From: Thermoplasmata archaeon
GTDB taxonomy: Archaea > Thermoplasmatota > Thermoplasmata > RBG-16-68-12 > JAGMCJ01
Reading direction: 5' to 3'
NCBI GenBank assembly: GCA_023136265.1
Contig: JAGLRN010000038.1
Location: forward strand, 1 to 34,018
Length of the DNA stretch: 34,018 nucleotides
Of this stretch, positions 17,748-25,677 are shown one piece after another. Both the position numbers and the translations under genes were made by a program. Each line of letters opens with the position of its first letter. Positions within the stretch are counted from its first letter, which is position 1. The notes under the pieces were generated by a model. That model saw nothing but the letters and a program-made list of their open reading frames with translations. It was not told the DNA's origin and did no database searches.

Positions 17748-18715
17748 GTTCTCCTACCTGGCACATGCTTTTTGATTGCGCAATCGTCCACATCACCGCA
17801 ACCCTTGCAGATTCTTTTCTCCACGCGGCACCCGTGAAGTCGGGCGTAGTGCCTAGCGAGGTCGCTTCCTTTGAACTCCGAACCGGCGCCCCGGATGGCA
17901 GGCATGCCGCTCCAATCCACATTCACGAGCCCGCACGATTCCGCAGTCCTGACGCAGGAGTGCATGAACTCGAAGGAAGGGCCATGAAGGTCCTCCATGG
18001 CGAAGTTGGGCCTGAAAGCCAGGAAGTTGACGGGCAAGGTGGGATCGATGTCGCTGATGAACCGACACAAATCGCTCAGGTCATCGTCGTGAACGCCCTC
18101 TATGATCATGATCCGGAATTCCCAGAGTTTGTCCTTGTGATGCCTTCCGATCGTCTCGGCGTTCCTCAGGACCGGCTCGACGAAGGCTCCGGTGAGCCAT
18201 GAGAACGTCTCCCCGCGAAAGGCCTTGATGTCGTACGTAATGGATGTGGTGAAGTCCAGAACCCTCTTCAGCGATTCTCTGGTGAGAAAGCCGTTCGTGT
18301 CGTAGTTTACTCTCGTGTCAGGGTTAACTGTTCTCGCTTCTCGCACCACTTCCTCAATCCACGGCAGTGATGGAGTCGGTTCACCTCCCGTGAAGAACAG
18401 CCTGTCCGCGCCCATGAGTTCAGCGGCGGGGCCGGCCAGCTCCGCAAGACTCGATTCCGCCCACTCCCGGGGCTCGTACGCGCCCTCGGTCTCGGACTCT
18501 GGATTCTGGGGATAATGAGCCATCGACCAGTTCTGGCAGAACAGGCATCTGAAATTGCAGCCCGCCATGAATGCATCGTAGGATGCTGGCGGTGCAGGGT
18601 GAAGCGTCGAGTGGGCGACGATCGGTTCGCCAAGACCGCAGACTCCCCGCTCCCCGGCAAGTCTGTCGACACCGCATCTCCACTCACACAAGTTGCAGTT
18701 CTCGAAGTCCTTCAC
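17744..18715 (-). CDS. PflX-like radical SAM protein (COG1313 type)
   Basis: 323 aa from the GTG at 18715. The N-terminus carries C7-x2-C10-x3-C14 and C26 (CNLCEWRCGVDR, GERGVCG), the hallmark of the PflX group annotated as putative pyruvate formate-lyase activating enzymes. The radical SAM motif is C53-x3-C57-x2-C60 (CNFRCLFCQNW), and GGEP is present. A C-terminal tail adds C-x2-C-x5-C (ICKGCGDVDDC). The GTG is supported by an AGGAGGT site about ten bases upstream and by its 4-bp overlap (GTGA) with the preceding nuclease gene. Longer in-frame starts only duplicate sequence inside that gene. No glycyl radical enzyme is visible nearby, so the true target is unknown. Confidence 0.88.
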   Translation of the reverse strand: MKDFENCNLCEWRCGVDRLAGERGVCGLGEPIVAHSTLHPAPPASYDAFMAGCNFRCLFCQNWSMAHYPQNPESETEGAYEPREWAESSLAELAGPAAELMGADRLFFTGGEPTPSLPWIEEVVREARTVNPDTRVNYDTNGFLTRESLKRVLDFTTSITYDIKAFRGETFSWLTGAFVEPVLRNAETIGRHHKDKLWEFRIMIIEGVHDDDLSDLCRFISDIDPTLPVNFLAFRPNFAMEDLHGPSFEFMHSCVRTAESCGLVNVDWSGMPAIRGAGSEFKGSDLARHYARLHGCRVEKRICKGCGDVDDCAIKKHVPGRRT

Positions 18716-19341
18716 AGGAAGCAGGACCTCCTCAGAGTGGAGTAGGCGATCCTCATGAGTGCCTCCAGATTGACTATGTCCTCCCTGTTGTAGGCGACGA
18801 GCAGGTCCAGGGACTCCTGCTTTCCCGCCTCGTACTCCTTCCACAGTCGCACGGCATCGAATCCGTCCAGCCCTTGCGTCTCCTCGGCTCGCTTGATGCC
18901 AACGGTCCGTTCGATGGCCTTCAGCCCCCCCTTCAGACCTACTCGGTATAGAGGGAAACGGAGGTCGATGTGAATCTGGTCCAAGCCTATTCCTGAGAAC
19001 TCCTCTTCAATGAACCGGAGGTCGAAGCTCGCACCGTTGTAGGTGACCAGCAGCTTGTACTTCTGAATCCTTTTCCGGAAGTCACGCAGATTGATGCCGC
19101 GCACGAAAGTGTGGACATCGTTCCCATCGTAGAGACCGATGACTGTGATATCATCATGATGGGGAGACAGGCCTGTCGTCTCTATGTCCAAGTAAGCGAT
19201 AGAGTCGCGGAATTCCGGAAAGGCCCGCCACAGCTCCCTCCCGGGGAGCTTATTGCGGAAGAACGTCTGGTTCTTGCGGTCGAGCTGGTCCAGGGACCTT
19301 GAGATCTCGTCCACGACGACTTCTGTTTGCCGCGGGCCCAA
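18712..19341 (-). CDS. RNase H-fold DEDD nuclease (YprB-like); N-terminus unresolved
   Basis: Predicted 3'-5' exonuclease of the YprB/RNase_H_2 type. Exonuclease motifs are YLDIETTGLS (Asp-x-Glu), LVTYNGASFDLRFI and the YNREDIVNLEAL block with its Tyr/Asp. The TTG at 19341 (MGPRQTEVVVDEI) is the first canonical start in this frame, yet the same frame continues upstream to about 19458 with NTFLHVPGIGYQTEKRIWE, the conserved helix-hairpin-helix-like N-terminus of the family. No ATG, GTG or TTG lies in that extension before a stop at about 19489. A one-base error or frameshift in the G run near 19464-19468 would connect it to an ATG. The gene leads the operon with the two radical SAM genes and is divergent from the RNase J-like gene. 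Confidence 0.82.
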   Translation of the reverse strand: MGPRQTEVVVDEISRSLDQLDRKNQTFFRNKLPGRELWRAFPEFRDSIAYLDIETTGLSPHHDDITVIGLYDGNDVHTFVRGINLRDFRKRIQKYKLLVTYNGASFDLRFIEEEFSGIGLDQIHIDLRFPLYRVGLKGGLKAIERTVGIKRAEETQGLDGFDAVRLWKEYEAGKQESLDLLVAYNREDIVNLEALMRIAYSTLRRSCFL

Positions 19342-19517
19342 GGGGAGATGGGATGTCCGAGTGAGGCACTGGTTCCAGGTTCTGATTCCAGACTCCCATA
19401 TCCGCTTCTCCGTTTGGTATCCGATGCCTGGAACGTGAAGAAAGGTGTTCTTGAGCGTTCGATTCCCCGCCTGAACATCGCTCCAGCATTACTTAATCTC
19501 TGCGAACAAAACGGACT

Positions 19518-19527
19518 CCTTTTATCC
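19518..19527 (+). promoter_or_regulatory. TATA box for the RNase J-like gene
   Basis: CCTTTTATCC is centred about 28 bases before the ATG at 19552, so the message is probably leaderless or nearly so. A separate TATA-like TTAAGT on the minus strand (about 19491-19496) may serve the divergent nuclease operon. Confidence 0.5.
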
Positions 19528-19551
19528 TTCGAAGCCTTCCTGCGGACCATC

Positions 19552-20886
19552 ATGAAGACGAAGTTGACGTTCTATGGAGGGGTGTCAGAGATCGGAGGGA
19601 ACAAGATACTGCTGGAGCAGGGAGGGACGAGGATCTTCCTCGATATGGGGAAGTCCTTCGATTTCGGTGAGAACTACTTCGTGCAATACTTGTCCCCTAG
19701 GATATCAAGGGTGGGGCTCAAGGACCACTTCGCTCTCGGCCTTCTCCCCGAGATCCCCGGCCTCTATTCCGAGGAAATGCTCGAACAGACGGACCTCGAG
19801 TACGAGGCCCCTAGATTCCAGGCGGTATTCCTGAGCCACATCCACTTCGACCATTCCTCGCACGTCCATCTCATCGACCCTCAGATCCCCGTGTACCTCG
19901 GGGAAGGGACCAAGGTGATTCTGGACTCGTGGGAGGAAACGTCCCGAGGTTCACTGTTCGGGGAACGTGACTTCAGGACCTTCCGGACGGGGGATGCGAT
20001 AGACATCGACGGGATTGAGGTTCGGCCCATTCACGTGGACCATTCGGTCCCGGCGGCATATGGGTATGTCATCCACACCGACGCGGGGACGCTCGCCTAC
20101 ACTGGAGACCTCAGAAGGCACGGTACACACGCGAAGATGACCGACGACTTCCTCGAAGAGGCTCAAGAAGCGGATTTCCTGATCTGCGAAGGCACTAGGG
20201 TGGAACCCACGGAGACGAGGAAGAACTACACGGAGAGCGAGGTCCTCAGCAACGCCACGAGCGTTGTGGAAAAAGCCCAAGGAAAGCTTGTTGCGACCAC
20301 ATTCTACCCTCGAGACGTGGACAGGATGAAGACGTTCCACAGGGTCGCGCGGGAAACCGGAAGGAAGTTCGTCATCTCGACAAGAACTGCCAAGCTCCTG
20401 ATGAGCCTCTCTGAGGACCCGGGCATCGAGGTCCCGGACGTCTTCAAGGACGAGAACATCCTGATCTACGCTCGTCACCTGCTCAAGAGGCCCGGTTGGG
20501 AGAAGGAACTTATGGATCACACTGTTGATGCCGAGTTCGTTCACAAGAACCAAAAGGAGCTCATCCTTCAGCTTGACTTCCACTACTTCACGGAGTTCGT
20601 GGACATCGACCCGAGCCCGGGTGGCCATTTCATACACTCCATGAGCGAGCCCTTCGAGGAGGATGACGTTGAGGACGAAGTGAAGCACAACTGGCTTGAC
20701 CGCTTCAAGTTCAACTTCCATCAGTATCATGCCAGCGGCCACTGCAGCAAGGAGGAGATATTCGACATCCTGAAGACGATCGATGCGAAGAAGGTCTTCC
20801 CCGTGCACACGGAACATCCGGAGATGTTCAAGAAAGCCGCAAGAGGCGTCGTCCCTCCGGAGTTGGGCAAAACGTACGAGCTCTGA
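19552..20886 (+). CDS. RNase J-like metallo-beta-lactamase
   Basis: 444-aa metallo-beta-lactamase-fold hydrolase similar to archaeal RNase J exo/endoribonucleases. It has GGVSEIGGNK at the N-terminus, the metal site H96-x-H98-x-D100-H101 (SHIHFDH), HVDHS, TGDLR and a C-terminal SGHCSKEEI followed by FPVHTEHPEMF. This order matches the MBL-beta-CASP-MBL layout of RNase J. The ATG at 19552 is chosen because the promoter lies just upstream; the open frame extends back to 19327 but that part lies antisense to the divergent nuclease gene. Pairing with a divergent RNase H-fold nuclease suggests an RNA or DNA processing theme. General zinc hydrolase activity on another substrate cannot be excluded. 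Confidence 0.88.
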   Translation: MKTKLTFYGGVSEIGGNKILLEQGGTRIFLDMGKSFDFGENYFVQYLSPRISRVGLKDHFALGLLPEIPGLYSEEMLEQTDLEYEAPRFQAVFLSHIHFDHSSHVHLIDPQIPVYLGEGTKVILDSWEETSRGSLFGERDFRTFRTGDAIDIDGIEVRPIHVDHSVPAAYGYVIHTDAGTLAYTGDLRRHGTHAKMTDDFLEEAQEADFLICEGTRVEPTETRKNYTESEVLSNATSVVEKAQGKLVATTFYPRDVDRMKTFHRVARETGRKFVISTRTAKLLMSLSEDPGIEVPDVFKDENILIYARHLLKRPGWEKELMDHTVDAEFVHKNQKELILQLDFHYFTEFVDIDPSPGGHFIHSMSEPFEEDDVEDEVKHNWLDRFKFNFHQYHASGHCSKEEIFDILKTIDAKKVFPVHTEHPEMFKKAARGVVPPELGKTYEL

Positions 20887-20923
20887 GGAAAGTCTAAAGC
20901 GAACAGCAGCATTTCCGACTTAG

Positions 20924-22873
20924 ATGCTGGAGATCAAGAAGCGGGACGGGCTCGGAAGGATCTGTCTGTTGGAGACAGCTCATGGTGAGATAGAGACCCC
21001 GGCTCTGGCACCCGTCGTAAATCCGAACCGGATGACCATCCCTCCGCGGGAGATGAAGGACAAGTTTGGTGTGTCACTGATCATCACGAACGCATACATC
21101 ATTCGCGGCAGCCCGGACCTCCGGTCAAGGGCGAAGGAAGAGGGTCTCCATTCTCTCCTGGACTTCGATGGCCCCATCATGACAGATTCCGGCACATTCC
21201 AGTCGCATGTGTACGGAGAAGTGGATGTGGAAAACCTCGAGATAGTACAGTTCCAGCAAAGCATCGGTTCGGACTTCTCGACCATCCTCGATATCTTCTC
21301 CGAACCTGACGAGCCCAGGCCAGACGCCCAGGCGGCGGTCGAGAAGACGCTGCAGAGGGCGAAGGAAGCGAGGGAATCGCATCCAGACGCCCCTCTCATC
21401 GGCCCGATTCAGGGTTCGACGTATCCGGACCTGCGGGAGATGTGTGCAGGGGAGATCAGCTCAATGGGCTTCGCCATACACGCGATTGGCGGGGTCGTTC
21501 CTCTCATGGAGAGCTACAGGTACAGCGACCTCGTCGATGTCGTGATACACAGCAAGATGAGGCTCGACCCGTCGATACCAGTACACCTCTTCGGAGCTGG
21601 TCACCCTATGATGTTCTCCCTGGCGGCCGCAATGGGCTGCGATCTTTTCGATTCATCCTCCTACGCCAAGTTCGCGGCGAAAGGAAGGATGCTCTTCCCA
21701 GATGGAACACGAAGGGTTGATGACCTCGTCTACAACATGTGTTGTTGTCCAGTGTGTTCGAGCATCGACCTAGAGGAGCTGAAGCAGAGCCCGCCCAGAA
21801 TCGCCGAGCACAATCTTCACATCTGCCAGGCGGAGATTCTCAACGTCAAACAGGCCATCTCTGAAGGGAGCCTGCTGGAGCTGGTCGAGAAGAGGTCAAG
21901 GGCCCATCCGTATCTGTCCGATGCGGTTCGAAGGCTCTATTCCCACGGCAGCTTCCTCGAGCGGTGTGAGAACACCTCGAAAGAGGGCGGGTTCTTCCTC
22001 ACAGGGAGATCGTCCCTCCTCAGACCCGCCGCCGAGCGTCTGCGGGACCGCGTCATGACGAATTACTCGTTGCCTGCTTGCGATGCGGTTGTCAGATTAC
22101 CAGAAGCTCCAAGGCCCTTCTTCCGACACTTCTCGAGCCTGATACGCAAGATCGCCGAAAGGACGAGGGTTGCCGTCATCGTAAGCTCGGTTCTCGGACC
22201 TGTCCCAATCGAGCTCGACGAGATCTACCCCGTCGCTCAAGCGGTTGTCCCCGCAGTCATCCAGGAAGAGTCAAGGGACCTGATGGAGGAGTGGATGCAG
22301 CGGTTCCTGCTCTTCCACGACGCCCCGCCGTCATACGTGGTTGAGGACGAGGATTCGATGGACCTGATACCCTCGTCCTCGGGTCCGCTGTCCTCGATAG
22401 ACCGGGACACGGAGAGAATCCGGCGGGTGGCGGATTACCAGTTCGGCATAGGGGCCGGGGACGCTCTCACGGACGGAGAGGTCCGGACGGTCAAGTCCAA
22501 GAGGACGGGCAAGATCAGGAACGTGTTCCTGAACGATGGTCACGTCCTTTCGATGAGGGCTCACGACGGGTTTTTCACACTCAAGCTTGGAGGAGCAAGG
22601 ATCCTCCATCGGACATTCGGCCCGCCAAAGATGCGCGTCATCGTGAACGCGGATGCATCGGAGTTCGTGAGAGAAGGAAGGAATGTCTTCGCGAAGTTCG
22701 TTGTGGAATGCGATGAAGGACTACGCCCGGGCGATGAGGTTCTTGTCGTGGACCAGGAGGATGCGCTCCTCGCGGTGGCAAGAGCGCTGATGAACCGAGA
22801 GGAGATGCTGGCGTTCCAGCGGGGAATCGCATCGAGGGTCAGAGAGGGGCTCTCCGGGACCTCTTCTCAATGA
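20924..22873 (+). CDS. tgtA: Archaeosine tRNA-guanine transglycosylase
   Basis: Exchanges G15 in the D-loop of archaeal tRNAs for preQ0, the first committed step to archaeosine; 649 aa, full length with all domains. The catalytic TIM barrel has the nucleophile region MTDSGTFQS (D88) and GPIQGSTYPDLR. The zinc site is C273-C274-C275-x2-C278 (CCCPVC) with a His about 30 residues on. The lineage-specific middle domains follow, and a C-terminal PUA domain (about 570-640) carries MRVIVNADASEFVREGRNVFAKFV. The gene begins 37 bp after the RNase J-like gene. Its last 35 bp overlap the convergent pcc1 gene. Confidence 0.97.
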   Translation: MLEIKKRDGLGRICLLETAHGEIETPALAPVVNPNRMTIPPREMKDKFGVSLIITNAYIIRGSPDLRSRAKEEGLHSLLDFDGPIMTDSGTFQSHVYGEVDVENLEIVQFQQSIGSDFSTILDIFSEPDEPRPDAQAAVEKTLQRAKEARESHPDAPLIGPIQGSTYPDLREMCAGEISSMGFAIHAIGGVVPLMESYRYSDLVDVVIHSKMRLDPSIPVHLFGAGHPMMFSLAAAMGCDLFDSSSYAKFAAKGRMLFPDGTRRVDDLVYNMCCCPVCSSIDLEELKQSPPRIAEHNLHICQAEILNVKQAISEGSLLELVEKRSRAHPYLSDAVRRLYSHGSFLERCENTSKEGGFFLTGRSSLLRPAAERLRDRVMTNYSLPACDAVVRLPEAPRPFFRHFSSLIRKIAERTRVAVIVSSVLGPVPIELDEIYPVAQAVVPAVIQEESRDLMEEWMQRFLLFHDAPPSYVVEDEDSMDLIPSSSGPLSSIDRDTERIRRVADYQFGIGAGDALTDGEVRTVKSKRTGKIRNVFLNDGHVLSMRAHDGFFTLKLGGARILHRTFGPPKMRVIVNADASEFVREGRNVFAKFVVECDEGLRPGDEVLVVDQEDALLAVARALMNREEMLAFQRGIASRVREGLSGTSSQ

Positions 22874-23081
22874 TCTCTTCTGCCACGGTCAGGCAGGACA
22901 AGTAGTCGTCCAGGGTATGCAAGAGGCTTGGGATGCTCCCCGCCAACACCTCCGAAACGACCGAGGATCCCTCCAAGTGCGTCCTGACGAAATCCTCATT
23001 GTCAGTCTGAACGGCGGCAAGAACGCTTTCCGCCTCTTCCTCACTGTCGTAAGTGAACCGCATCGAGCAGACGACCTTCAC
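22839..23081 (-). CDS. pcc1: KEOPS complex subunit Pcc1
   Basis: Small dimerising subunit of KEOPS, the complex that makes t6A37 on ANN-decoding tRNAs; 80 aa from the GTG at 23081. The family pattern is clear: VVCSMRFTYDSEEEAESVL, then the LHTLDDYLSCLTVAEEI C-terminal helix. The GTG start is supported by a TATA box (minus-strand GTTTTATACG at 23102-23110) placed 26 bases upstream, which implies a leaderless message; longer starts run into the divergent nitroreductase gene. No other KEOPS genes are nearby. The 3' end overlaps tgtA by 35 bp on the opposite strand. Confidence 0.88.
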   Translation of the reverse strand: MKVVCSMRFTYDSEEEAESVLAAVQTDNEDFVRTHLEGSSVVSEVLAGSIPSLLHTLDDYLSCLTVAEEIIEKRSRRAPL

Positions 23082-23101
23082 ATCGTTGGGAAAGGTCTCT
23101 T

Positions 23102-23140
23102 CGTATAAAACAGACCGCCGACACGGACAAAGATTAATTC
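23102..23140. promoter_or_regulatory. Back-to-back promoters of pcc1 and the nitroreductase gene
   Basis: The minus-strand GTTTTATACG (23102-23110) sits about 26 bases before the pcc1 GTG. The plus-strand AGATTAATTC (23131-23140) sits about 27 bases before the nitroreductase ATG at 23164. Both genes would be leaderless. Confidence 0.5.
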
Positions 23141-23163
23141 TCATGGGACGCATTCGTCCCGCC

Positions 23164-23682
23164 ATGGAGGTCAAGACAGCGATAAGGGAAAGGAGGAGCA
23201 TCAGGGCTTTCAAGGCGGACCCGGTTGCGGAGGAGGTTGTCGAGGAACTGGTCGAACTCGCAAACATGGCGCCGTCCGCAGGAAATCTGCAGGCCCGCGA
23301 GTTCATCGTGATCAGGGACGACAGAACGAGAGAGTCTCTTGCAGCTGCCGCAGGTAATCAGATGTTCATCCTGGAAGCACCCGTGTGCCTCGTGGTGTGC
23401 GTCAACTATGAGAGGATCGCTCACTATGGAGCTAGAGGAAGAGAACTCTATGTGTTCCATGACACTGGTGCTGCTATCCAGAATGTGCTTCTCGCAGCGC
23501 ACGACATGGGCTTGGGGGCTGTGTGGGTCGGTGCGTTCAACGAAGGCCCGGTGAAGAGGATGCTTAGGCTCCCCAAGCACATACGACCAGTCGCGATCAT
23601 TCCCGTGGGCCACCCCGTCGAACAGCCGAAGATGAGGAGTCGCAGGAACCTATCCGACATCCTGCGCAAAGAATCGTGGTGA
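23164..23682 (+). CDS. Nitroreductase family FMN-dependent oxidoreductase
   Basis: 172-aa member of the nitroreductase superfamily, whose members are FMN-binding dimers using NAD(P)H or other donors. The FMN phosphate-binding RERRSIRAF motif is at about residues 8-16, followed by ANMAPSAGNLQARE. The second half has GAAIQNVLLAAHDMGLGAVWVG, PVGHP and a basic tail. The substrate cannot be inferred; relatives include nitroaromatic reductases, dehalogenases and flavin-cleaving enzymes. The ATG is supported by a TATA element 27 bases upstream. The stop overlaps the next small membrane protein. Confidence 0.93.
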   Translation: MEVKTAIRERRSIRAFKADPVAEEVVEELVELANMAPSAGNLQAREFIVIRDDRTRESLAAAAGNQMFILEAPVCLVVCVNYERIAHYGARGRELYVFHDTGAAIQNVLLAAHDMGLGAVWVGAFNEGPVKRMLRLPKHIRPVAIIPVGHPVEQPKMRSRRNLSDILRKESW

Positions 23683-23897
23683 AAGGTCTGAAGTTCCACA
23701 AGACGATTGTAATCATAACCCTTGCCTTCGCGGTCTTCGCGACGATATCGCTTGCCACGCTGGGCACGGTGATCTCAGCATACGCGGTGTCCACCGACGA
23801 ACCCCTCCCGCCAGAGATGGTCTACACGGCCTTCTTCCTGTGGATCCTCATTCCGTTTCTCATCCTCAAACTCATCGAGAAGATAAAAGGAGAATAG
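23676..23897 (+). CDS. Small two-helix membrane protein
   Basis: 73 aa with two predicted transmembrane helices, IVIITLAFAVFATISLATLG (about 11-30) and YTAFFLWILIPFLILKLI (about 50-67), and a short Lys/Glu tail. I do not recognise a family. It may start at the GTG at 23676 or, equally well, at the GTG at 23679, which would give a 4-bp overlap (GTGA) with the nitroreductase stop; the overlap argues for co-expression with that enzyme. Its stop codon overlaps the 3' end of the convergent tRNA-Gln gene by 3 bp. Confidence 0.7.
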   Translation: MVKGLKFHKTIVIITLAFAVFATISLATLGTVISAYAVSTDEPLPPEMVYTAFFLWILIPFLILKLIEKIKGE

Positions 23898-23967
23898 CCC
23901 CGAGCAGATTCGAACTGCTGTCGCCGGCTCCAAAGGCCAGCATGATTGACCACTACACCACGGGGCT
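23895..23967 (-). tRNA. tRNA-Gln (anticodon UUG)
   Basis: On the minus strand the acceptor AGCCCCG pairs with CGGGGCT, followed by discriminator A; CCA is not encoded. The anticodon stem GCTGGC/GCCGGC encloses the 7-base loop CTTTGGA with anticodon TTG. The T-arm reads CAGCAGTTCGAATCTGCTG-like with TTCGAAT. A TATA element (GATATATTAG on the minus strand, near 23990-23999) lies about 26 bases before the 5' end. No intron. Confidence 0.95.
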
Positions 23968-24013
23968 TCATTGCGATTCAAGAGCTTTCTAATATATCAA
24001 ACATCCCGCTGAC

Positions 24014-25261
24014 CTAGAGGAGTTCTCCCCAGAGATAGGCGTCCTCCGCTCCCGTGATCCTTGCCTCCACAAAGGTCCCGAGCGGGAGCTCCTCCCTGAA
24101 CACGACTGGCTTGTAGTTCATCGTTCTTCCGACTGTGCTTCCTTTTTTCACCGTCTCCGTCAGCAGGACGGGTTGAGACGACCCGACAATCCTCTCGTTC
24201 TTTCTCTTGCCAATCTCTGACCGTAGCTTCGTGAGGATCCTGGACCGCTTCTTGACCTTCCGGCCCTCGACCTTACCATCTAGTTCACTGGCTGACGTCC
24301 CTTCCCTCGCAGAGAACCGAGTGATGTTGAGCGAATCAGGTTCGATTCGTCTTATCAGGTCATATGACATCTGGAAGTCGTTCTCTGCCTCGCCCGGGAA
24401 TCCTACGATTATGTCCGTGGACAATGTGATGTCGGGATGCGCGCGTCTGAACTCCCCTACGAGATCCTCGAATATCCCGGATGTGTATCCCCTTCTCATA
24501 AGTGCCAATACCCGGTCGCTCCCGCTTTGCACAGGAAGATGAAGGAACCTGAAGACCCTCTCGTGAGCGAAGGCCCCATGGAGGTCATTCTTGATCCGCA
24601 CGAGAGTGGAGGGATTCATCATGCCAACTCTGATCCTGAAATCCCCCGGCAGTTGCGCAAGCACACCAACAAGCTCGGGAAGGGACGAGCCTCCATCGAT
24701 TCCGAAGGCCGCCGTGTCCTGGGCACACACCCGGATCTCCTTGTATCCTCTATCGACCGCCCGCCGAACATCCTCCCGAACGTCTTCCACGGGCCTGCTC
24801 CTCAGTTCTCCCCTCGCAAGTCTTGTTATGCAGTAGGTGCAACCGCCCAGGCAGCCTTGGGCAATTGGGATTGCGATGTCCACGTTTCTGAGCGAGGGCG
24901 AAGGAGGCAATGGGGAATCGGACCCTCTCATCCCCAAGCGAGCGAGAAACTCATTGATTCTTTCGATTCTGCCAATCGGCAGGAATATGGCTTGAGGGGC
25001 TACAGAAAGGACCTTGTCTCTCTGGATCTCCGCCATGCAGCCCGATACGATTATCGGCTTTCTAAGGCCTGCCAGCTCCGAGATTCTCTTGAGCATCTTT
25101 CTCTCGGTCGTCTCGATGACGGTGCACGTCGATATGACGATGCAGTCTGACTTGTCTGGCGTTTCGGCCAGTTCGAGACCCCCCTCACAAACCTTCTCGG
25201 CCATTTGGTGCGACTCGCCCTTGTTGAGTGTACATCCAAATGCTTCGAAGTGGACCTTCAC
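24014..25261 (-). CDS. tRNA t6A37 methylthiotransferase (MtaB/CDKAL1 type)
   Basis: 415-aa MiaB-family radical SAM enzyme, of the archaeal/eukaryal subgroup that converts t6A37 to ms2t6A37. The N-terminal UPF0004 domain supplies cluster cysteines C10 (FGCTLNKGES), C46 (STCTVIE) and C75 (SGCMAE). The radical SAM domain has C137-x3-C141-x2-C144 (GCLGGCTYC). LHLPVQSGSDRVL and DIIVGFPGE are classic family signatures, and a TRAM domain closes the protein. A TATA element (TCTTATAATG on the minus strand at 25281-25290) sits 25 bases upstream of the ATG, so the message is probably leaderless. Its t6A substrate would be produced by KEOPS, whose Pcc1 gene is 1 kb away. Confidence 0.94.
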   Translation of the reverse strand: MKVHFEAFGCTLNKGESHQMAEKVCEGGLELAETPDKSDCIVISTCTVIETTERKMLKRISELAGLRKPIIVSGCMAEIQRDKVLSVAPQAIFLPIGRIERINEFLARLGMRGSDSPLPPSPSLRNVDIAIPIAQGCLGGCTYCITRLARGELRSRPVEDVREDVRRAVDRGYKEIRVCAQDTAAFGIDGGSSLPELVGVLAQLPGDFRIRVGMMNPSTLVRIKNDLHGAFAHERVFRFLHLPVQSGSDRVLALMRRGYTSGIFEDLVGEFRRAHPDITLSTDIIVGFPGEAENDFQMSYDLIRRIEPDSLNITRFSAREGTSASELDGKVEGRKVKKRSRILTKLRSEIGKRKNERIVGSSQPVLLTETVKKGSTVGRTMNYKPVVFREELPLGTFVEARITGAEDAYLWGELL

Positions 25262-25280
25262 AGCGTGACTAATCCCCGGT

Positions 25281-25316
25281 CATTATAAGAATCTACTCAA
25301 GACCAGTATTTTATAC
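25281..25316. promoter_or_regulatory. Divergent promoters of the t6A methylthiotransferase and the 64-aa basic protein
   Basis: TTATAATG-type box at 25281-25290 serves the minus strand (ATG at 25261). TATTTTATAC at 25307-25316 serves the plus strand and is centred 26 to 27 bases before the ATG at 25339. Both spacings predict leaderless transcripts. Confidence 0.55.
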
Positions 25317-25338
25317 ATCGGCCCCATTCAGGAACTGA

Positions 25339-25533
25339 ATGGCAGCGGTCGAGAAGGCGAAGAAGGCAAAGGCCCTGGCAAGAAACAGAGCACGAGCCGC
25401 CAGCCTGAGATCGAAAGCGGCCAAGCTCAGGCTCAAGGTCTCGCGAATGGAGGCAAAGGCAGCGACGCTACGGGCGACGATAAAGGAGTTGGAGAACACG
25501 GCCACTCATCTCGAGAGAGGCAGTGTGCCCTGA
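25339..25533 (+). CDS. Small basic coiled-coil protein, unknown function
   Basis: 64 aa, very rich in Ala, Lys, Arg and Leu, with almost no aromatic residues. The stretch from about 5 to 57 is a continuous amphipathic helix, with a basic first half (KKAKALARNRARAASLRSK) and a mixed second half ending TIKELENTATHLERG. A good TATA box 26 bases upstream of the ATG makes it a likely real, leaderless gene despite its small size. The basic helical character would fit a nucleic-acid-binding or nucleoid protein, but I recognise no family. The next identifiable element downstream is a convergent small ORF at 25540-25677. Confidence 0.65.
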   Translation: MAAVEKAKKAKALARNRARAASLRSKAAKLRLKVSRMEAKAATLRATIKELENTATHLERGSVP

Positions 25534-25539
25534 TTATCC

Positions 25540-25677
25540 CTATTCGTTCTCCGGTTCAGGAAGCGGGAGTTCATGCACATTCTCATAATGAAAGCCGTTC
25601 TCCCAGACTTCATTCACGTAGAGGGACTTAAGAACGAGGTTCAGTATCTCGCTGTCCGTATTAATCAGTCTAGTCAT
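25540..25677 (-). CDS. Possible 45-aa small acidic protein
   Basis: A short minus-strand ORF starting MTRLINTDSEILNLVLKS and ending LPLPEPENE, stop TAG at 25540-25542. Composition is protein-like: amphipathic first half, acidic Pro/Glu tail. A TATA-like AATTATACA (25694-25702) lies upstream, a little closer than the usual 26 bases. A second box, TTTTATACA, is at 25714-25722. No family recognised and no ribosome-binding site. It ends 6 bp from the 3' end of the 64-aa basic protein gene. Confidence 0.35.
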   Translation of the reverse strand: MTRLINTDSEILNLVLKSLYVNEVWENGFHYENVHELPLPEPENE

